This document shows, piece by piece, positions 7,774-16,429 of a stretch of DNA of 43,297 nt. Origin of the DNA: Desulfarculales bacterium. Lineage in GTDB: Bacteria > Desulfobacterota > Desulfarculia > Desulfarculales > Desulfarculaceae. The DNA is taken from assembly GCA_031267815.1 (NCBI GenBank), contig JAIRYI010000031.1:1-43297 (forward strand), written 5' to 3'. A program made the translations under genes and the position numbers. The notes beneath the pieces were generated by a model. That model searched no databases, was not told where the DNA came from, and saw only the letters and a list, made by a program, of their open reading frames with translations. How positions within the stretch are numbered: the first letter of the stretch is position 1; every line of letters begins with the position of its first letter.

Positions 7774-8691
7774 ATGAAAATTTGCATCATTGGGGCCGGA
7801 GCGATGGGGGTTCTGTTTGGCGCTCTTTTGCGTGAGGCGGGGCATCAGGTGGGGCTGGTGGCTTCCCGCCAGGTTTATCTGGACGCGCTGGAGCGCAACC
7901 GGGGCATTGTGGTGGAAAAAGACGGGATCCGGCGCGCTGTTGCCTGCCCCATAAGCCTGGACAGCCGGGATTTTACTCCCAGCGAACTGGTGATTGTTTT
8001 TGTAAAAGCGCCGGCAACAGAACAGGTCGCTTCCCAGGCGGGGCTGTGCGCCGGGAAAAACGGCCTGGTGCTTAGCCTGCAAAACGGTCTGGGCAACGCC
8101 GAACTGCTGGCCCGCCATATTGATCCGGACCGGATAATGGCCGGCTATACTTCCCAGGCCGCCTTGCTTCTCGAACCCGGAGTTATCCGCCACACCGGTT
8201 CCGGTCCTTCGGCTCTCGGTTCCTGGAGCGGCGGCAATAAAGCGGAGGCTTTGGCGTTGGCCAGCATGTTCAGTCAGGCGGGCATTGCCACCCGCACCGA
8301 AGAAGATGTGCCCGCCGTTATTTGGGATAAAATATTTGTCAATGTGGGCATAAACGCTGTCGGCGCCTTGGCTGGAATCACCAACGGCCAGGTAGTGGAT
8401 ATGGAGCCGTCCCGGCGTCTGGCCCGCCAGGCTCTGGATGAAGCGGTGAGCGTGGCCCGCCGTCTGGGCGTCGGCATACGCCCGGATGTGTGGGAACACT
8501 TACTCCATATAGGGCACATGTCTTCGCAAAACCGTTGTTCCATGTGGCAGGATCTGAAAAACCACAAAATTACGGAGATCGAATTTATCCATGGAGCGGT
8601 AAGCCGTCTGGGGCGGGAACACAACATCCCCACCCCGATTAATAGCGCGCTGGCCGACCTGATACGGGCCGCGCAGTCCAACTATTTATAA
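7774..8691 (+). CDS. panE: 2-dehydropantoate 2-reductase (ketopantoate reductase)
   Basis: A 305-residue NADPH-dependent reductase that converts ketopantoate to pantoate in pantothenate and coenzyme A synthesis. The Rossmann motif GAGAMG is at residues 7-12. The family motif QNGLGN is at about 103-108. The catalytic lysine is Lys186 in WDKIFVNVGINAVGAL, with substrate-binding Asn190 and Asn194. The C-terminal SMWQDL (256-261) and TEIE segments match the family pattern SMxQDxxxxxxTEID. Length is typical for KPR proteins. The ATG follows AGGGC, and panB starts 10 bases after the stop codon, so the two enzymes of pantoate formation are probably one operon. Confidence 0.93.
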   Translation: MKICIIGAGAMGVLFGALLREAGHQVGLVASRQVYLDALERNRGIVVEKDGIRRAVACPISLDSRDFTPSELVIVFVKAPATEQVASQAGLCAGKNGLVLSLQNGLGNAELLARHIDPDRIMAGYTSQAALLLEPGVIRHTGSGPSALGSWSGGNKAEALALASMFSQAGIATRTEEDVPAVIWDKIFVNVGINAVGALAGITNGQVVDMEPSRRLARQALDEAVSVARRLGVGIRPDVWEHLLHIGHMSSQNRCSMWQDLKNHKITEIEFIHGAVSRLGREHNIPTPINSALADLIRAAQSNYL

Positions 8692-8701
8692 GGAGTATGA
8701 A

Positions 8702-9550
8702 ATGAGCCGCAATCCCATCACAATTAAAGATATTCGCAGCGCCAAAGAAACTGGCCGTAAATTGGTCATGCTGACCGCTTACGACTATCATACCGCCCAA
8801 ATAGGCGATGCCGCCGAACTGGATATGCTCCTGGTGGGAGATTCTCTGGGTATGGTGGTGTATGGCCTGGAGAGTACGGTAGGGGTGACTATGGATGATA
8901 TGATCCGCCACACTCAGGCTGTGCGGCGCGGCTGCAAAACAGCTCATGTGGTGGCGGATATGCCCTTTTTAACTTACAACACCTCCATTCGCGAAGCTAT
9001 TTACAATGCCGGCCTGCTCCTGAAAGCCGGGGGGGATTCGGTCAAGCTGGAAGGAGGAGTGGATTTCGCCCCTACCATTGAAGCCATAGTCAAAGCCGGC
9101 ATCCCGGTGGTGGGCCATATCGGGCTTACTCCGCAAACTATCAGCGCTCTGGGAGGATTCAAAGCCCAGGGCCGGGACGAAGCCTCGGCCCGGGCCATTC
9201 TGGCCGATGCCCTGGCGGTGGAGCAAGCCGGGGCCTACAGTGTGGTGCTGGAAGCCGTGCCCAGCGAATTGGGCCAGCTCATCAGCCGGCGCCTGACCAT
9301 TCCGGTCATCGGCATCGGAGCCGGACCCCATACGGACGGACAGGTGCTGGTCTATCATGACCTGATTGGCCTGTATGACCGCTTTGTGCCGAAATTTGTA
9401 AAACAGTTCGCGCAATTGCGCCCGCAAATCCTACAGGCTATGCAAGACTATCGGGATGCGGTCAGACAAAGCTCTTTCCCCGCCCCGGAACACTGTTTCC
9501 GTTTAAATGAAACGGTTAAAGCCGCTCTGGCGGATCTGTTTGAACAATAG
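8702..9550 (+). CDS. panB: 3-methyl-2-oxobutanoate hydroxymethyltransferase
   Basis: A 282-residue TIM-barrel enzyme that transfers a hydroxymethyl group from methylene-tetrahydrofolate to alpha-ketoisovalerate, giving ketopantoate, the substrate of the neighbouring PanE. Conserved segments are all present: LTAYDYHTA, the Mg-binding VGDSLGMVVYG and ADMPFLTY, VKLEGG, GHIGLTPQ and GIGAGPHTDGQVLVYHDLIGL. A strong AAGGAG lies before the ATG. Length matches the family. panC and panD are not in the window, so the rest of the pathway must lie elsewhere. Confidence 0.95.
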   Translation: MSRNPITIKDIRSAKETGRKLVMLTAYDYHTAQIGDAAELDMLLVGDSLGMVVYGLESTVGVTMDDMIRHTQAVRRGCKTAHVVADMPFLTYNTSIREAIYNAGLLLKAGGDSVKLEGGVDFAPTIEAIVKAGIPVVGHIGLTPQTISALGGFKAQGRDEASARAILADALAVEQAGAYSVVLEAVPSELGQLISRRLTIPVIGIGAGPHTDGQVLVYHDLIGLYDRFVPKFVKQFAQLRPQILQAMQDYRDAVRQSSFPAPEHCFRLNETVKAALADLFEQ

Positions 9551-9677
9551 TATTTGCCAGGGCCTTTTTTAACGGGAGAGTGAATATCATTTTCAGCTGA
9601 CCTTGTTGTTTTTATTTCAATAATTCCTTGCTTGCCAAGCAGGGGAAAAGAATGTAAATTTAATTAAAATTAAAATT

Positions 9678-9705
9678 AGGCGATTGGAATTCGCCTTAAA
9701 TTTTT
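9678..9705 (+). terminator. Possible terminator between panB and zapB
   Basis: AGGCGA (9678-9683) pairs with TCGCCT (9691-9696) across a 7-base loop, followed by TAAATTTTT. The short stem makes it a moderate call. It lies in a 198-base gap holding no gene. Confidence 0.45.
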
Positions 9706-9748
9706 GCTATGAAAATAACTTGCCTCACCAGCATAAGGATCAGAGCCT

Positions 9749-10000
9749 ATGAGCATAGACACCAGCGCAATAGCCCATCTGGAGGAAAAAATAGAAAACA
9801 TACTCCAGCGCATCAGCAGGGTGCAAGCCGAAAATGAAACTTTGAAACAGAAAGTTCTTGAAGCGGACCATTGGCGGCTGGATATTGAATCCAAAGATAA
9901 AGAATTGAATGATCTGAAGGAATTGTTGACGATGCAGGATGCTGAACGAGTTGAAATCAGATCCAGGGTGGAGGCTTTGCTCACTAAACTGGAAGGCTAG
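9749..10000 (+). CDS. zapB: Small coiled-coil protein, ZapB-like cell division factor
   Basis: An 83-residue protein that is almost entirely coiled coil: heptad-rich stretches run from about residue 8 to 80 (HLEEKIENILQRISRVQAEN, then the E/K/L-rich second half). There is no signal peptide or membrane segment. It lies 14 bases before zapA, a position occupied by a short ZapB-type protein in many deltaproteobacteria. ZapB links ZapA at the FtsZ ring to other division factors in E. coli. Coiled-coil sequences give weak homology, so the name rests on size, fold and position. AAGGA lies 10 bases before the ATG. Confidence 0.65.
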   Translation: MSIDTSAIAHLEEKIENILQRISRVQAENETLKQKVLEADHWRLDIESKDKELNDLKELLTMQDAERVEIRSRVEALLTKLEG

Positions 10001-10014
10001 AAAGGTAATTTTAG

Positions 10015-10278
10015 GTGGGGGCTGTCAAGGTTCAAATATTGGGAACCGACTACTTTTTGAGTTCCTCTGGCAACGAGGAGCAGTTACATATGGTAGCCGC
10101 CACTTTAGATGAGAAGTTAAAGGAAATATTAGCCGCTTCCAAAAATTTGCCTATATTGTCGGCAACGGTTTTAGTGGCTCTCAATTTGACCAATGAACTC
10201 TTGCAGCTTCAGGAAGCGCAAGAAAAAATATTGCAAGATATAGAAAAACGGTTGGACCAGATACTAGTTAAGTTTTGA
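10015..10278 (+). CDS. zapA: Cell division protein ZapA
   Basis: An 87-residue protein with the ZapA pattern: an N-terminal beta hairpin (AVKVQILGTDYFLSSSGNEEQLHMVAATLDEKLKEI) followed by a helix and a long coiled coil (QEAQEKILQDIEKRLDQILVKF). ZapA binds and bundles FtsZ filaments at midcell. The start is GTG 10015-10017, with AAAGG upstream. Its upstream neighbour is a ZapB-like coiled coil. Its downstream neighbour is a 6S RNA, the same arrangement as zapA-ssrS in gammaproteobacteria, which supports both calls. Confidence 0.88.
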   Translation: MGAVKVQILGTDYFLSSSGNEEQLHMVAATLDEKLKEILAASKNLPILSATVLVALNLTNELLQLQEAQEKILQDIEKRLDQILVKF

Positions 10279-10284
10279 GCAAAG

Positions 10285-10478
10285 GTAAATCCCCTGCGCT
10301 GTGCGTGATACAGGCGAAATAGTCTCTTGAGCCATAACACGCTGTTGGGCTTATGACCGTTGTCTTATCCAGGGCGGGAGCGCCTGCTTTGATGCGCGCA
10401 CCCCAATGTATAAACCGGTCTGCCCCCTTAGACCATAAGGTTCAAGGTAGCGCGCCTACGCCAGTAGCGGGGGTTCCT
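10285..10478 (+). ncRNA. ssrS: 6S RNA (RNA polymerase regulator)
   Basis: This 190-base region follows zapA and can form the long closed rod of 6S RNA. From the outside in, on the 5' side: CCCC (10291-10294), GC, CTG, GCG, AGGCG (10312-10316) and CTTGAGCC (10326-10333). They pair in order with 3'-side elements GGTTCAAG (10439-10446), CGCCT (10453-10457), CGC, CAG, GC and GGGG (10469-10472). CTTGAGCC/GGTTCAAG corresponds to the CCUGAGCC/GGUUCAAGG pairing of E. coli 6S RNA. The open region inside 10334-10438 would hold the promoter-mimicking bubble and terminal loop. 6S RNA sequesters the housekeeping sigma holoenzyme in stationary phase. Ends are approximate. The 10479-10687 stretch up to rny shows no gene. 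Confidence 0.85.
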
Positions 10479-10687
10479 ATAACGGGATCGTGAGCGGGGG
10501 TTTGAAGAGCAAAATTTGAGAAGTGATAAAAATTAAAGTCCGCGTGACTATAAAGTCGCAGCCGTATTGTCCGGCGCCGCTTGTGTTTTCTGTCGCCTGA
10601 ATGAACACCCCATAGCTAGCCTGCTGTAACTGTCTGGTTGTAAGCCTGATCTATATCCTCCTTGCACCGTACGGATAAGGAAAAATT

Positions 10688-12250
10688 ATGTCTGCAACTT
10701 TGTTATATTTTCTGCTGCCGGTGGTAGCCCTGGCAGGTGCGGCGGCCGGCTATCTCGCAGCCAAACAGCAGGCCAGATCGCGCTTGCAATCTGTGCAAAG
10801 CTTAAGCCGCAAAATACTGGAAGAGGCCAGGCTGGAGGCTGAACACCAGAAAAAAGACGCCCTTCTCCAGGCCAAAGATCAAATCCTGCAGATGAAGACT
10901 GATTTTGAAACGGAAATCAGAGAGCATCGCAATGAAATGTTGCAGCAGGAAAAACGGCTGGCCCTGCGCGACGAAAGCCTGACCAAGAGAGCGGAAGTCC
11001 TGGAGCAAAGAGAAATCGACTGCGCCCGCCGGGAGCAGTCTTTGCTGGACCGGGAACGCAATATCAGCGACGCCAAGGCCTCTTATGACAAATTGCTCAA
11101 GGAAGGACGGGAACAGCTGGAACAAATTGCCCAGATGAATCAGGAAGAAGGCCGGGCTTATCTGCTGAATTCTCTGGAAAATGACATCCGTCACGAAGGC
11201 GCGCGCCTGATTCGCCGCCTGGAACAGGAAACTAAAGAACAGGCCGCCAAAAAAGTCCAGGAGATTCTGGGCCTGGCCTGCAAACGCTATGCCGGCGATT
11301 ATGCGGTGGAACGCACGGTAAGCGTGGTCTCTTTGCCCAACGACGAAATGAAAGGCCGCATTATTGGCCGGGAAGGGCGTAATATCAGAGCGATTGAAGC
11401 CGCCGCCGGCGTGGATCTGATCATTGACGACACGCCTGAAGCGGTGGTGGTCAGCAGCTTCAACCCCATCCGCCGGGAAATCGCCCGCCTGAGCCTGGAA
11501 CGGCTGATCGGCGACGGACGCATCCATCCCGCCCGCATTGAGGAAGTGGTCAAAAAAGTGGCCCTGGAAGTGGACGCCAGCATCAAGGAAGCCGGCGAAC
11601 AGGCGGTATTCGATTTGGGTGTACACGGCATACATCCGGAACTGATCAAACTCATAGGGCGCCTGCGCTACCGCTCTTCTTACTCCCAAAATGTCTGGCA
11701 GCACTCTATGGAAGTGGCTTACCTGTGCGGCATCATGGCCGGAGAACTGGGGATTAATCCCAAACAGGCCCGGCGGGTGGGCCTGCTCCACGATATCGGC
11801 AAAGCAATGGATCATGAAATAGAAGGATCCCACGCGGTTATTGGCGCGGAACTGGCCAAACGCTACGGCGAAAAACCTCATATAGTCCATGCCATTCATG
11901 CCCATCATGAGGAAATTACTCCCGACGGAATTCTGGATGTGCTGGTGCAGGCGGCCGACGCCCTGTCCGGCGCCCGGCCCGGCGCCCGGCGGGAAATGCT
12001 GGAAAGCTATGTCAAACGGCTGGAAGAACTGGAAAACATCGCCACTTCTTTTGACGGGGTGGCCAATGCCTTTGCCATCCAGGCCGGCCGGGAAGTTCGG
12101 ATAATGCTGGAAGCGGAAAAAACCAATGACGGGCAGGCGGTATGGCTTTCCCGGGAAGTCGCCCGCAAAATTGAGCAGGATATGACCTATCCCGGCCAAA
12201 TCCGGGTTACGGTTATCCGGGAAACCAGAGCGGTGGAATATGCCAAATAA
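10688..12250 (+). CDS. rny: Ribonuclease Y
   Basis: A 520-residue membrane-anchored endoribonuclease that starts mRNA decay. Domains in order: an N-terminal transmembrane helix (about residues 4-24), a long charged coiled coil (about 25-190), a KH RNA-binding domain with [15 protein letters not shown] near residue 221, and an HD phosphohydrolase domain with the metal motif [12 protein letters not shown] near residue 366, followed by HAIHAHHEE. The C-terminus ...[12 protein letters not shown] is the usual RNase Y ending. Length is normal. AAGGA lies just before the ATG. Position downstream of zapA-6S RNA and upstream of a YmdB-type gene is the common rny (ymdA)-ymdB neighbourhood. It suggests RNase E is not the main decay enzyme here, which is an inference. 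Confidence 0.96.
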   Translation: MSATLLYFLLPVVALAGAAAGYLAAKQQARSRLQSVQSLSRKILEEARLEAEHQKKDALLQAKDQILQMKTDFETEIREHRNEMLQQEKRLALRDESLTKRAEVLEQREIDCARREQSLLDRERNISDAKASYDKLLKEGREQLEQIAQMNQEEGRAYLLNSLENDIRHEGARLIRRLEQETKEQAAKKVQEILGLACKRYAGDYAVERTVSVVSLPNDEMKGRIIGREGRNIRAIEAAAGVDLIIDDTPEAVVVSSFNPIRREIARLSLERLIGDGRIHPARIEEVVKKVALEVDASIKEAGEQAVFDLGVHGIHPELIKLIGRLRYRSSYSQNVWQHSMEVAYLCGIMAGELGINPKQARRVGLLHDIGKAMDHEIEGSHAVIGAELAKRYGEKPHIVHAIHAHHEEITPDGILDVLVQAADALSGARPGARREMLESYVKRLEELENIATSFDGVANAFAIQAGREVRIMLEAEKTNDGQAVWLSREVARKIEQDMTYPGQIRVTVIRETRAVEYAK

Positions 12251-12377
12251 AAACAGTCCCGAGACTTCCGCAACTTGCCATCCACGGCCCGCTTCAATTC
12301 TGTTGCGTATTTGCGATCCGCAGCAGGAACCAGATCATCCGCTTTACGGCAACGCCCCGGCGAGACTTCAAGTTTAA
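12240..12377 (+). CDS. Possible 45-residue coupled small ORF between rny and the YmdB-type gene
   Basis: ATG 12240-12242 overlaps the last codons of rny, and the frame stays open for 45 codons to TAA 12375-12377, ending 9 bases before the next gene's TTG start. The product begins [19 protein letters not shown] and contains [17 protein letters not shown]. No family was recognised. It fills the gap between two genes that are usually close together and could be a translational bridge. It has no ribosome binding site of its own, and a 45-codon frame by chance is quite possible in GC-rich DNA. Confidence 0.25.
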   Translation: MPNKNSPETSATCHPRPASILLRICDPQQEPDHPLYGNAPARLQV

Positions 12378-12386
12378 GGAAAATAT

Positions 12387-13187
12387 TTGCTCCAGTCCTT
12401 GGCAGTATTATTGGTGGGCGACGTCTTCGCGGAAAGCGGCAGGCGGATGCTGGCAGGGTATTTGCCATCCTTGAAGCGGGACCTCAAACTGGATCTGGCG
12501 GTGGTCAATGGTGAAAACTCCGCCGGCGGCATAGGGTTAATGCCCCGTCAGGCCCAGGAAATATTCGCCGCCGGCGCCGATGTAATCACCGGCGGCAACC
12601 ATACCCTGGCTCGGCAGGAAATTTTCCCTCTTTTGCAGCATGAGCCTCATCTGCTCCGCCCGGCCAATCTTCCTCCCTCCGCCCCCGGCCAGGGATGGGT
12701 CATAACAACAACCAGGGGGGGAGAAAAAATAGCGGTGGTGAGCCTGCTGGGCAGATCGCTGATGCCGGTTACGGATTTGGCCTGCCCTTTTGCCACTCTC
12801 CAGGCCCTGCTGGACCAACCGCTGAAATCCACTCCTTGTATTCTGGTTGATTTCCACGCGGAAGCCAGCAGCGAAAAACAGGCGCTGGCCTGGCATTTTG
12901 ACGGCCGCATCAGCGCCCTCATCGGCACCCACACCCACGTAGCCACCGCTGACGAGAGGATATTGCCGGAAGGCACGGCTTACCTGACCGACGCGGGCAT
13001 GACCGGACCTTATTATTCGGTAATAGGCATGAACCCGGCCACCGCCATCGCCCGGTTTACCTCCCAAGGCCCGCCCCGCTTTAGAGTGGCCGAGGGACCG
13101 GCCTTGCTCAACGCGGCCCTGGTGCATATCAATCCCCGCACCGGCCGGGCGGAAAAAATTGAACGGGTCAGCGCCGGGCCGCTGTAA
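12387..13187 (+). CDS. YmdB-type metallophosphoesterase (TIGR00282 family)
   Basis: A 266-residue protein. The metal-binding motifs of the family are visible: VGDVF with Asp12, VNGENSAGGIG with Asn41, Glu43 and Asn44, GGNH with Asn71-His72, VDFHAE, and the late GTHTHVATAD. Members hydrolyse 2',3'-cyclic nucleotides, as shown for B. subtilis YmdB, which also affects RNase Y-dependent gene expression. The gene follows rny as in Firmicutes. The start codon is TTG 12387-12389, with AAGGA 6 bases upstream; no ATG gives a complete N-terminus. It ends 6 bases from the convergent malate dehydrogenase gene, with no room for a terminator. Confidence 0.88.
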   Translation: MLQSLAVLLVGDVFAESGRRMLAGYLPSLKRDLKLDLAVVNGENSAGGIGLMPRQAQEIFAAGADVITGGNHTLARQEIFPLLQHEPHLLRPANLPPSAPGQGWVITTTRGGEKIAVVSLLGRSLMPVTDLACPFATLQALLDQPLKSTPCILVDFHAEASSEKQALAWHFDGRISALIGTHTHVATADERILPEGTAYLTDAGMTGPYYSVIGMNPATAIARFTSQGPPRFRVAEGPALLNAALVHINPRTGRAEKIERVSAGPL

Positions 13188-13193
13188 AACAGC

Positions 13194-14129
13194 TTAATAT
13201 CCCAATTTGGTCAAGTCATCCACCAGCTTGCCCACCGCCAGAGCGCTTTTGTCCAAAGCCGCTTGCTCATCCGCGGTGAGCGCCAGTTCGTAAATCTGTT
13301 CAATGCCATCCCGCCCCAACTTTACCGGTACGCCCAGAAAAAGACTGCTGTAACCATATTGCCCGGAAAGCCAGGCGGCGCAAGGCAGAACCTTCTTTTT
13401 GTCTTTGAGAATGCTTTCCGCCATTTCCACGACTGAAGCGGCGGGGCCATAATAGGCGCTACCGCTTTTGAGCAGGCTTACTATCTCCGCTCCTCCCTGG
13501 GCGGTACGATGGCTGATGGCTTCTATCTGCCGGCTGTCCAGAAGCTCGGGTAAAGGAATACCGGCTATATTGGTCAGGCGGGGCAAAGGCACCATAGTGT
13601 CGCCATGGCCTCCCAAAACCAGGGCATGCACACTTTCCACCGATACATTCAAAGCCTGGGCTATGAACAGGCGCATCCGCGCCGTGTCCAGAACGCCGGC
13701 CATGCCCAGCACCCGGGAAGGCGGGAAAGAACTGGCCTTAAAGGCCACATGGCACATGGCGTCCAAGGGGTTGCTGACCACTATCAGAATAGCCCCCGGA
13801 GAAGCCAAAGCCGCCTTCTGCACGGTATTGCGCACTATTTCCGCGTTGATCTTCAACAGGTCGTCGCGGCTCATGCCCGGTTTGCGGGCTATGCCGGCGG
13901 TTACAATAATAAGATCGGAGTTTTCCGTATCCTCCCAGGCAGTACTTCCCTGAAGCCGGAGGTCACGGCCGGCGTGGGGCAGAGCCTGGGCCATATCCAG
14001 GGCCTTGCCTTGGGGCAGGCCGTCCAGCACATCCAGCAAGACCACATCCGCCAGTTCTTTTTCCGCAATCAGGCAGGCGCAGGAAGCCCCCACGTTGCCG
14101 GCCCCGATCACTGTTATTTTATAGCGCAT
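13194..14129 (-). CDS. mdh: Malate dehydrogenase (LDH-like type)
   Basis: A 311-residue NAD-dependent dehydrogenase that interconverts malate and oxaloacetate. The Rossmann motif GAGNVG is at residues 9-14, with Asp33 marking NAD rather than NADP use. The active-site loop ARKPGMSR carries Arg82 and Arg88; an Arg at the loop position selects malate over lactate. Asn120, Asp148, Arg151 and the catalytic His175 in [10 protein letters not shown] are present. The length and the [13 protein letters not shown] motif place it in the LDH-like MDH group. It is divergent from purC, with 85 bases between them. Confidence 0.93.
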   Translation of the reverse strand: MRYKITVIGAGNVGASCACLIAEKELADVVLLDVLDGLPQGKALDMAQALPHAGRDLRLQGSTAWEDTENSDLIIVTAGIARKPGMSRDDLLKINAEIVRNTVQKAALASPGAILIVVSNPLDAMCHVAFKASSFPPSRVLGMAGVLDTARMRLFIAQALNVSVESVHALVLGGHGDTMVPLPRLTNIAGIPLPELLDSRQIEAISHRTAQGGAEIVSLLKSGSAYYGPAASVVEMAESILKDKKKVLPCAAWLSGQYGYSSLFLGVPVKLGRDGIEQIYELALTADEQAALDKSALAVGKLVDDLTKLGY

Positions 14130-14214
14130 AAAAGCTCCCGTTTATTTTTGTCTTCATGTGTTATATAACTATTGAGCCGCAAATACAACTTTTTGAGTAA
14201 AGGGCCGTAATGAT

Positions 14215-15117
14215 ATGCCAAGCCAAATCTTAAAGGAAAGTAATCTGCCCGGCATTCCTCTCCTGGGAAGAGGCAAAGTCCGGGATATCTATGATCTGGG
14301 ATCATCCCTGCTGATGGTGACGACTGACCGCCTGAGCGCCTTTGACGTTATCCTGCCCGATCCCATTCCCTATAAAGGAGAGGTCTTGAACCGGCTTTCC
14401 CTCTTTTGGTTCCGACAGATGGAAGACCTGGTCCCCAATCATATTTTAAGCAGTAATCCCAGCGAGTTCCATCCTTTATTGCGGCCTTATGGCGGCCAAT
14501 TGCAAGACCGTTCGGTAGTGGTGAAAAAATGCCGCCCCCTGCCCATTGAGGCTATTGTGCGCGGCTATATCAGCGGCAGCGGCTGGAAAGACTATCTGGA
14601 CAGCGGGAAAATCAGCGGCCACTGCCTGCCCGCCGGACTCAAGGAGAGTCAGAAACTTCCCCGCCCCATTTTCACTCCCAGCACCAAAGCGGCCCTGGGC
14701 CTGCATGATGAAAACATAAGCGTGGCTCAGGCTGAAGAAATGATAGGGCTGGAACTGGCCGGCCAAGTGGCGGATTTAAGCATCGCCGTTTATGAGCGGG
14801 CGGCGTCCGTTGCCGCCGCCGCCGGGATCATCATTGCCGATACCAAACTGGAATTCGGCCTGTATAACGGAGAGCTGACCCTGATCGACGAAGCGCTCAC
14901 CCCGGACTCCAGCCGCTTCTGGCCGGGCGATGACTATGAACCCGGCCGGACCCAAAAAAGCTTTGATAAGCAGTATGTGCGCGACTACCTGGAAAGCGTG
15001 GGCTTTGCCAAAAAGCCTCCGGCCCCTCATCTGCCTCCTCAAGTTATTGCTCAAACCAGCCGGCTTTATGTTGAAGCCCTGCACCGTTTAAGCGGCATAA
15101 AGATAGACTCCGCTTAA
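14215..15117 (+). CDS. purC: Phosphoribosylaminoimidazole-succinocarboxamide synthase
   Basis: A 300-residue ATP-dependent ligase that joins aspartate to CAIR, step 8 of purine synthesis. Conserved segments: GRGKVRDIYDLG (ATP-binding start), TDRLSAFDVILPDPIPYKG, PIEAIVRGYISGSGWKDY, and further on IADTKLEFG, LIDEALTPDSSRFWP and SFDKQYVRDYLE. This is the longer PurC type (about 290-305 residues) found in proteobacteria and yeast. AAGGG lies shortly before the ATG. Its end overlaps the end of the convergent MFS gene by 4 bases. The other purine genes of the window are 15 kb away on the other strand. Confidence 0.96.
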   Translation: MPSQILKESNLPGIPLLGRGKVRDIYDLGSSLLMVTTDRLSAFDVILPDPIPYKGEVLNRLSLFWFRQMEDLVPNHILSSNPSEFHPLLRPYGGQLQDRSVVVKKCRPLPIEAIVRGYISGSGWKDYLDSGKISGHCLPAGLKESQKLPRPIFTPSTKAALGLHDENISVAQAEEMIGLELAGQVADLSIAVYERAASVAAAAGIIIADTKLEFGLYNGELTLIDEALTPDSSRFWPGDDYEPGRTQKSFDKQYVRDYLESVGFAKKPPAPHLPPQVIAQTSRLYVEALHRLSGIKIDSA

Positions 15118-16388
15118 ACCCGGCCGCTTTTCCGCCCCTTCAGCTCCAGCATGGCCGGGCTTTCCGGGATAAAGAAAAAGTAGGCCAGAGAAGTAAGGCC
15201 CACGGAAACCGCGCACAAAAGCCACAAGTGGTTAAGTTCCTGGGGATGAGACATCAAACTTACATCGGCGGGCAGGAACATGCCGGTAAATTGGATAAAA
15301 AGCGCGCCGCACAGCAAAGGGAAAACATTGGTCCAGGTGATGGCGGTGGGGGCCAGTTCCGGAGGAGCCAGCTCTCTGGCATGGGCGAAAATAATATTGC
15401 CGCAGGCCGACAGCTGCGGGATCAGGAAAAAAACCAGGGCCACTGTCCAGACCGGAGCGGAAGGGGTCCACAGCAATAAACCGGCTGTCAGCAAAGCCAG
15501 CAGAGCCTGCCCACAGCATACCACCTTTTTGCGGGTGAGCAGTTTATCGCTTATCCAGCCCAGCAAAGGCATGCCCACCATATAACTTACCGCAAACAAA
15601 AATAATATATGCGCCGCATTTATGGTACTCATGCCAAAGCCGTAAATCAATAAAGGCCCGGCCCAGGCCGCCTGCAAAGAACCCACCACTCCATAGCGGC
15701 TGCCTGTGGTCAGACCCATAATCCAGAAACGCGGCGACAGCAACAGATGCCGCACCGCTTTTTTCAAAGGAAAATGCTGTATTCCCACCACGGGCCGGGG
15801 AGAGGCGCGCATTATCAGGGCGCAGCCCACGGCAATAAGCAAAAGGCACAGGCTTGCCCCCAGCATACTGTTGCGCCAGCCCAGAGCATCGGTCAGCAGA
15901 ACCCAGGGAGAAGAGGCAAGCAGGCTGCCGGCGCCGGCTATCGCCATGCTCATGCCGGAGAGAAAGGCGAAACGGCGGATGGGAAACCAGGTGGCGATAA
16001 TCGCCAAGCCGCCCATAGTGCTGACCGATGTGCCCATACCGGTCAAAACCCGGCCGGCAAAGGCCCAATTCACATTGGCGGCCAAAGCGAACACCAGACA
16101 GCCCAGAGCAGCCAAACCAAGCCCCACGCTCACCACCAGGCGCACGCCGAACTTGGTGAAGAGAATGCCTAAAGGAATCTGGCTGCCTGCAAAGCAGTAA
16201 AAAAATAACGAGGAAAGCAGGCTCAAATCCTGACTGCTTAAATTCAAATCCTGATTCAGGGCGGGAAAAATGACCGTAAGGCTGTTGCGGCAGAACCAGC
16301 TCATGGCCCCGCTCAGACCGGCCAGCCCCAACATAACCCAACGGCGTCTGTTCCCGGGCGCCGGGTCCTGTAAACTGTCAACCATCAA
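15114..16388 (-). CDS. MFS transporter
   Basis: A 424-residue integral membrane protein with about 12 hydrophobic helices in two groups of six, separated near residues 195-215 by a charged loop. The loop between helices 2 and 3 (ILFTKFGVRLVV) replaces the usual GxxxDRxGRR signature with a looser form. N- and C-termini are short and hydrophilic. Such proteins exchange small solutes with ions across the inner membrane. The overall pattern (SWFCRNSLTVIFPALNQD at the first helix) resembles the organic-anion and sugar-acid branch, but the substrate cannot be told. No transcriptional regulator or matching catabolic gene is adjacent. Confidence 0.85.
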   Translation of the reverse strand: MMVDSLQDPAPGNRRRWVMLGLAGLSGAMSWFCRNSLTVIFPALNQDLNLSSQDLSLLSSLFFYCFAGSQIPLGILFTKFGVRLVVSVGLGLAALGCLVFALAANVNWAFAGRVLTGMGTSVSTMGGLAIIATWFPIRRFAFLSGMSMAIAGAGSLLASSPWVLLTDALGWRNSMLGASLCLLLIAVGCALIMRASPRPVVGIQHFPLKKAVRHLLLSPRFWIMGLTTGSRYGVVGSLQAAWAGPLLIYGFGMSTINAAHILFLFAVSYMVGMPLLGWISDKLLTRKKVVCCGQALLALLTAGLLLWTPSAPVWTVALVFFLIPQLSACGNIIFAHARELAPPELAPTAITWTNVFPLLCGALFIQFTGMFLPADVSLMSHPQELNHLWLLCAVSVGLTSLAYFFFIPESPAMLELKGRKSGRV

Positions 16389-16429
16389 ATTGCCGCCTTA
16401 TCACGCAATCAAAAATAATTTCCAAAATA

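Noticed and set aside
10479-10687. tRNA or second small RNA between 6S RNA and rny
   Set aside because: No cloverleaf, no TTC-loop signature and no clear terminator were found; a short GACT/AGTC hairpin near 10545-10560 is too weak.
10802-12199. 465-codon open frame on the minus strand opposite rny
   Set aside because: It mirrors the RNase Y gene, has no recognisable domain and is rich in Phe, His and Gln in the way antisense frames of such genes usually are. The plus-strand gene has complete KH and HD domains.
15544-16341. 265-codon minus-strand frame inside the MFS gene
   Set aside because: It is a shifted frame of the transporter on the same strand, and the transporter frame shows the hydrophobic helix pattern while this one does not.
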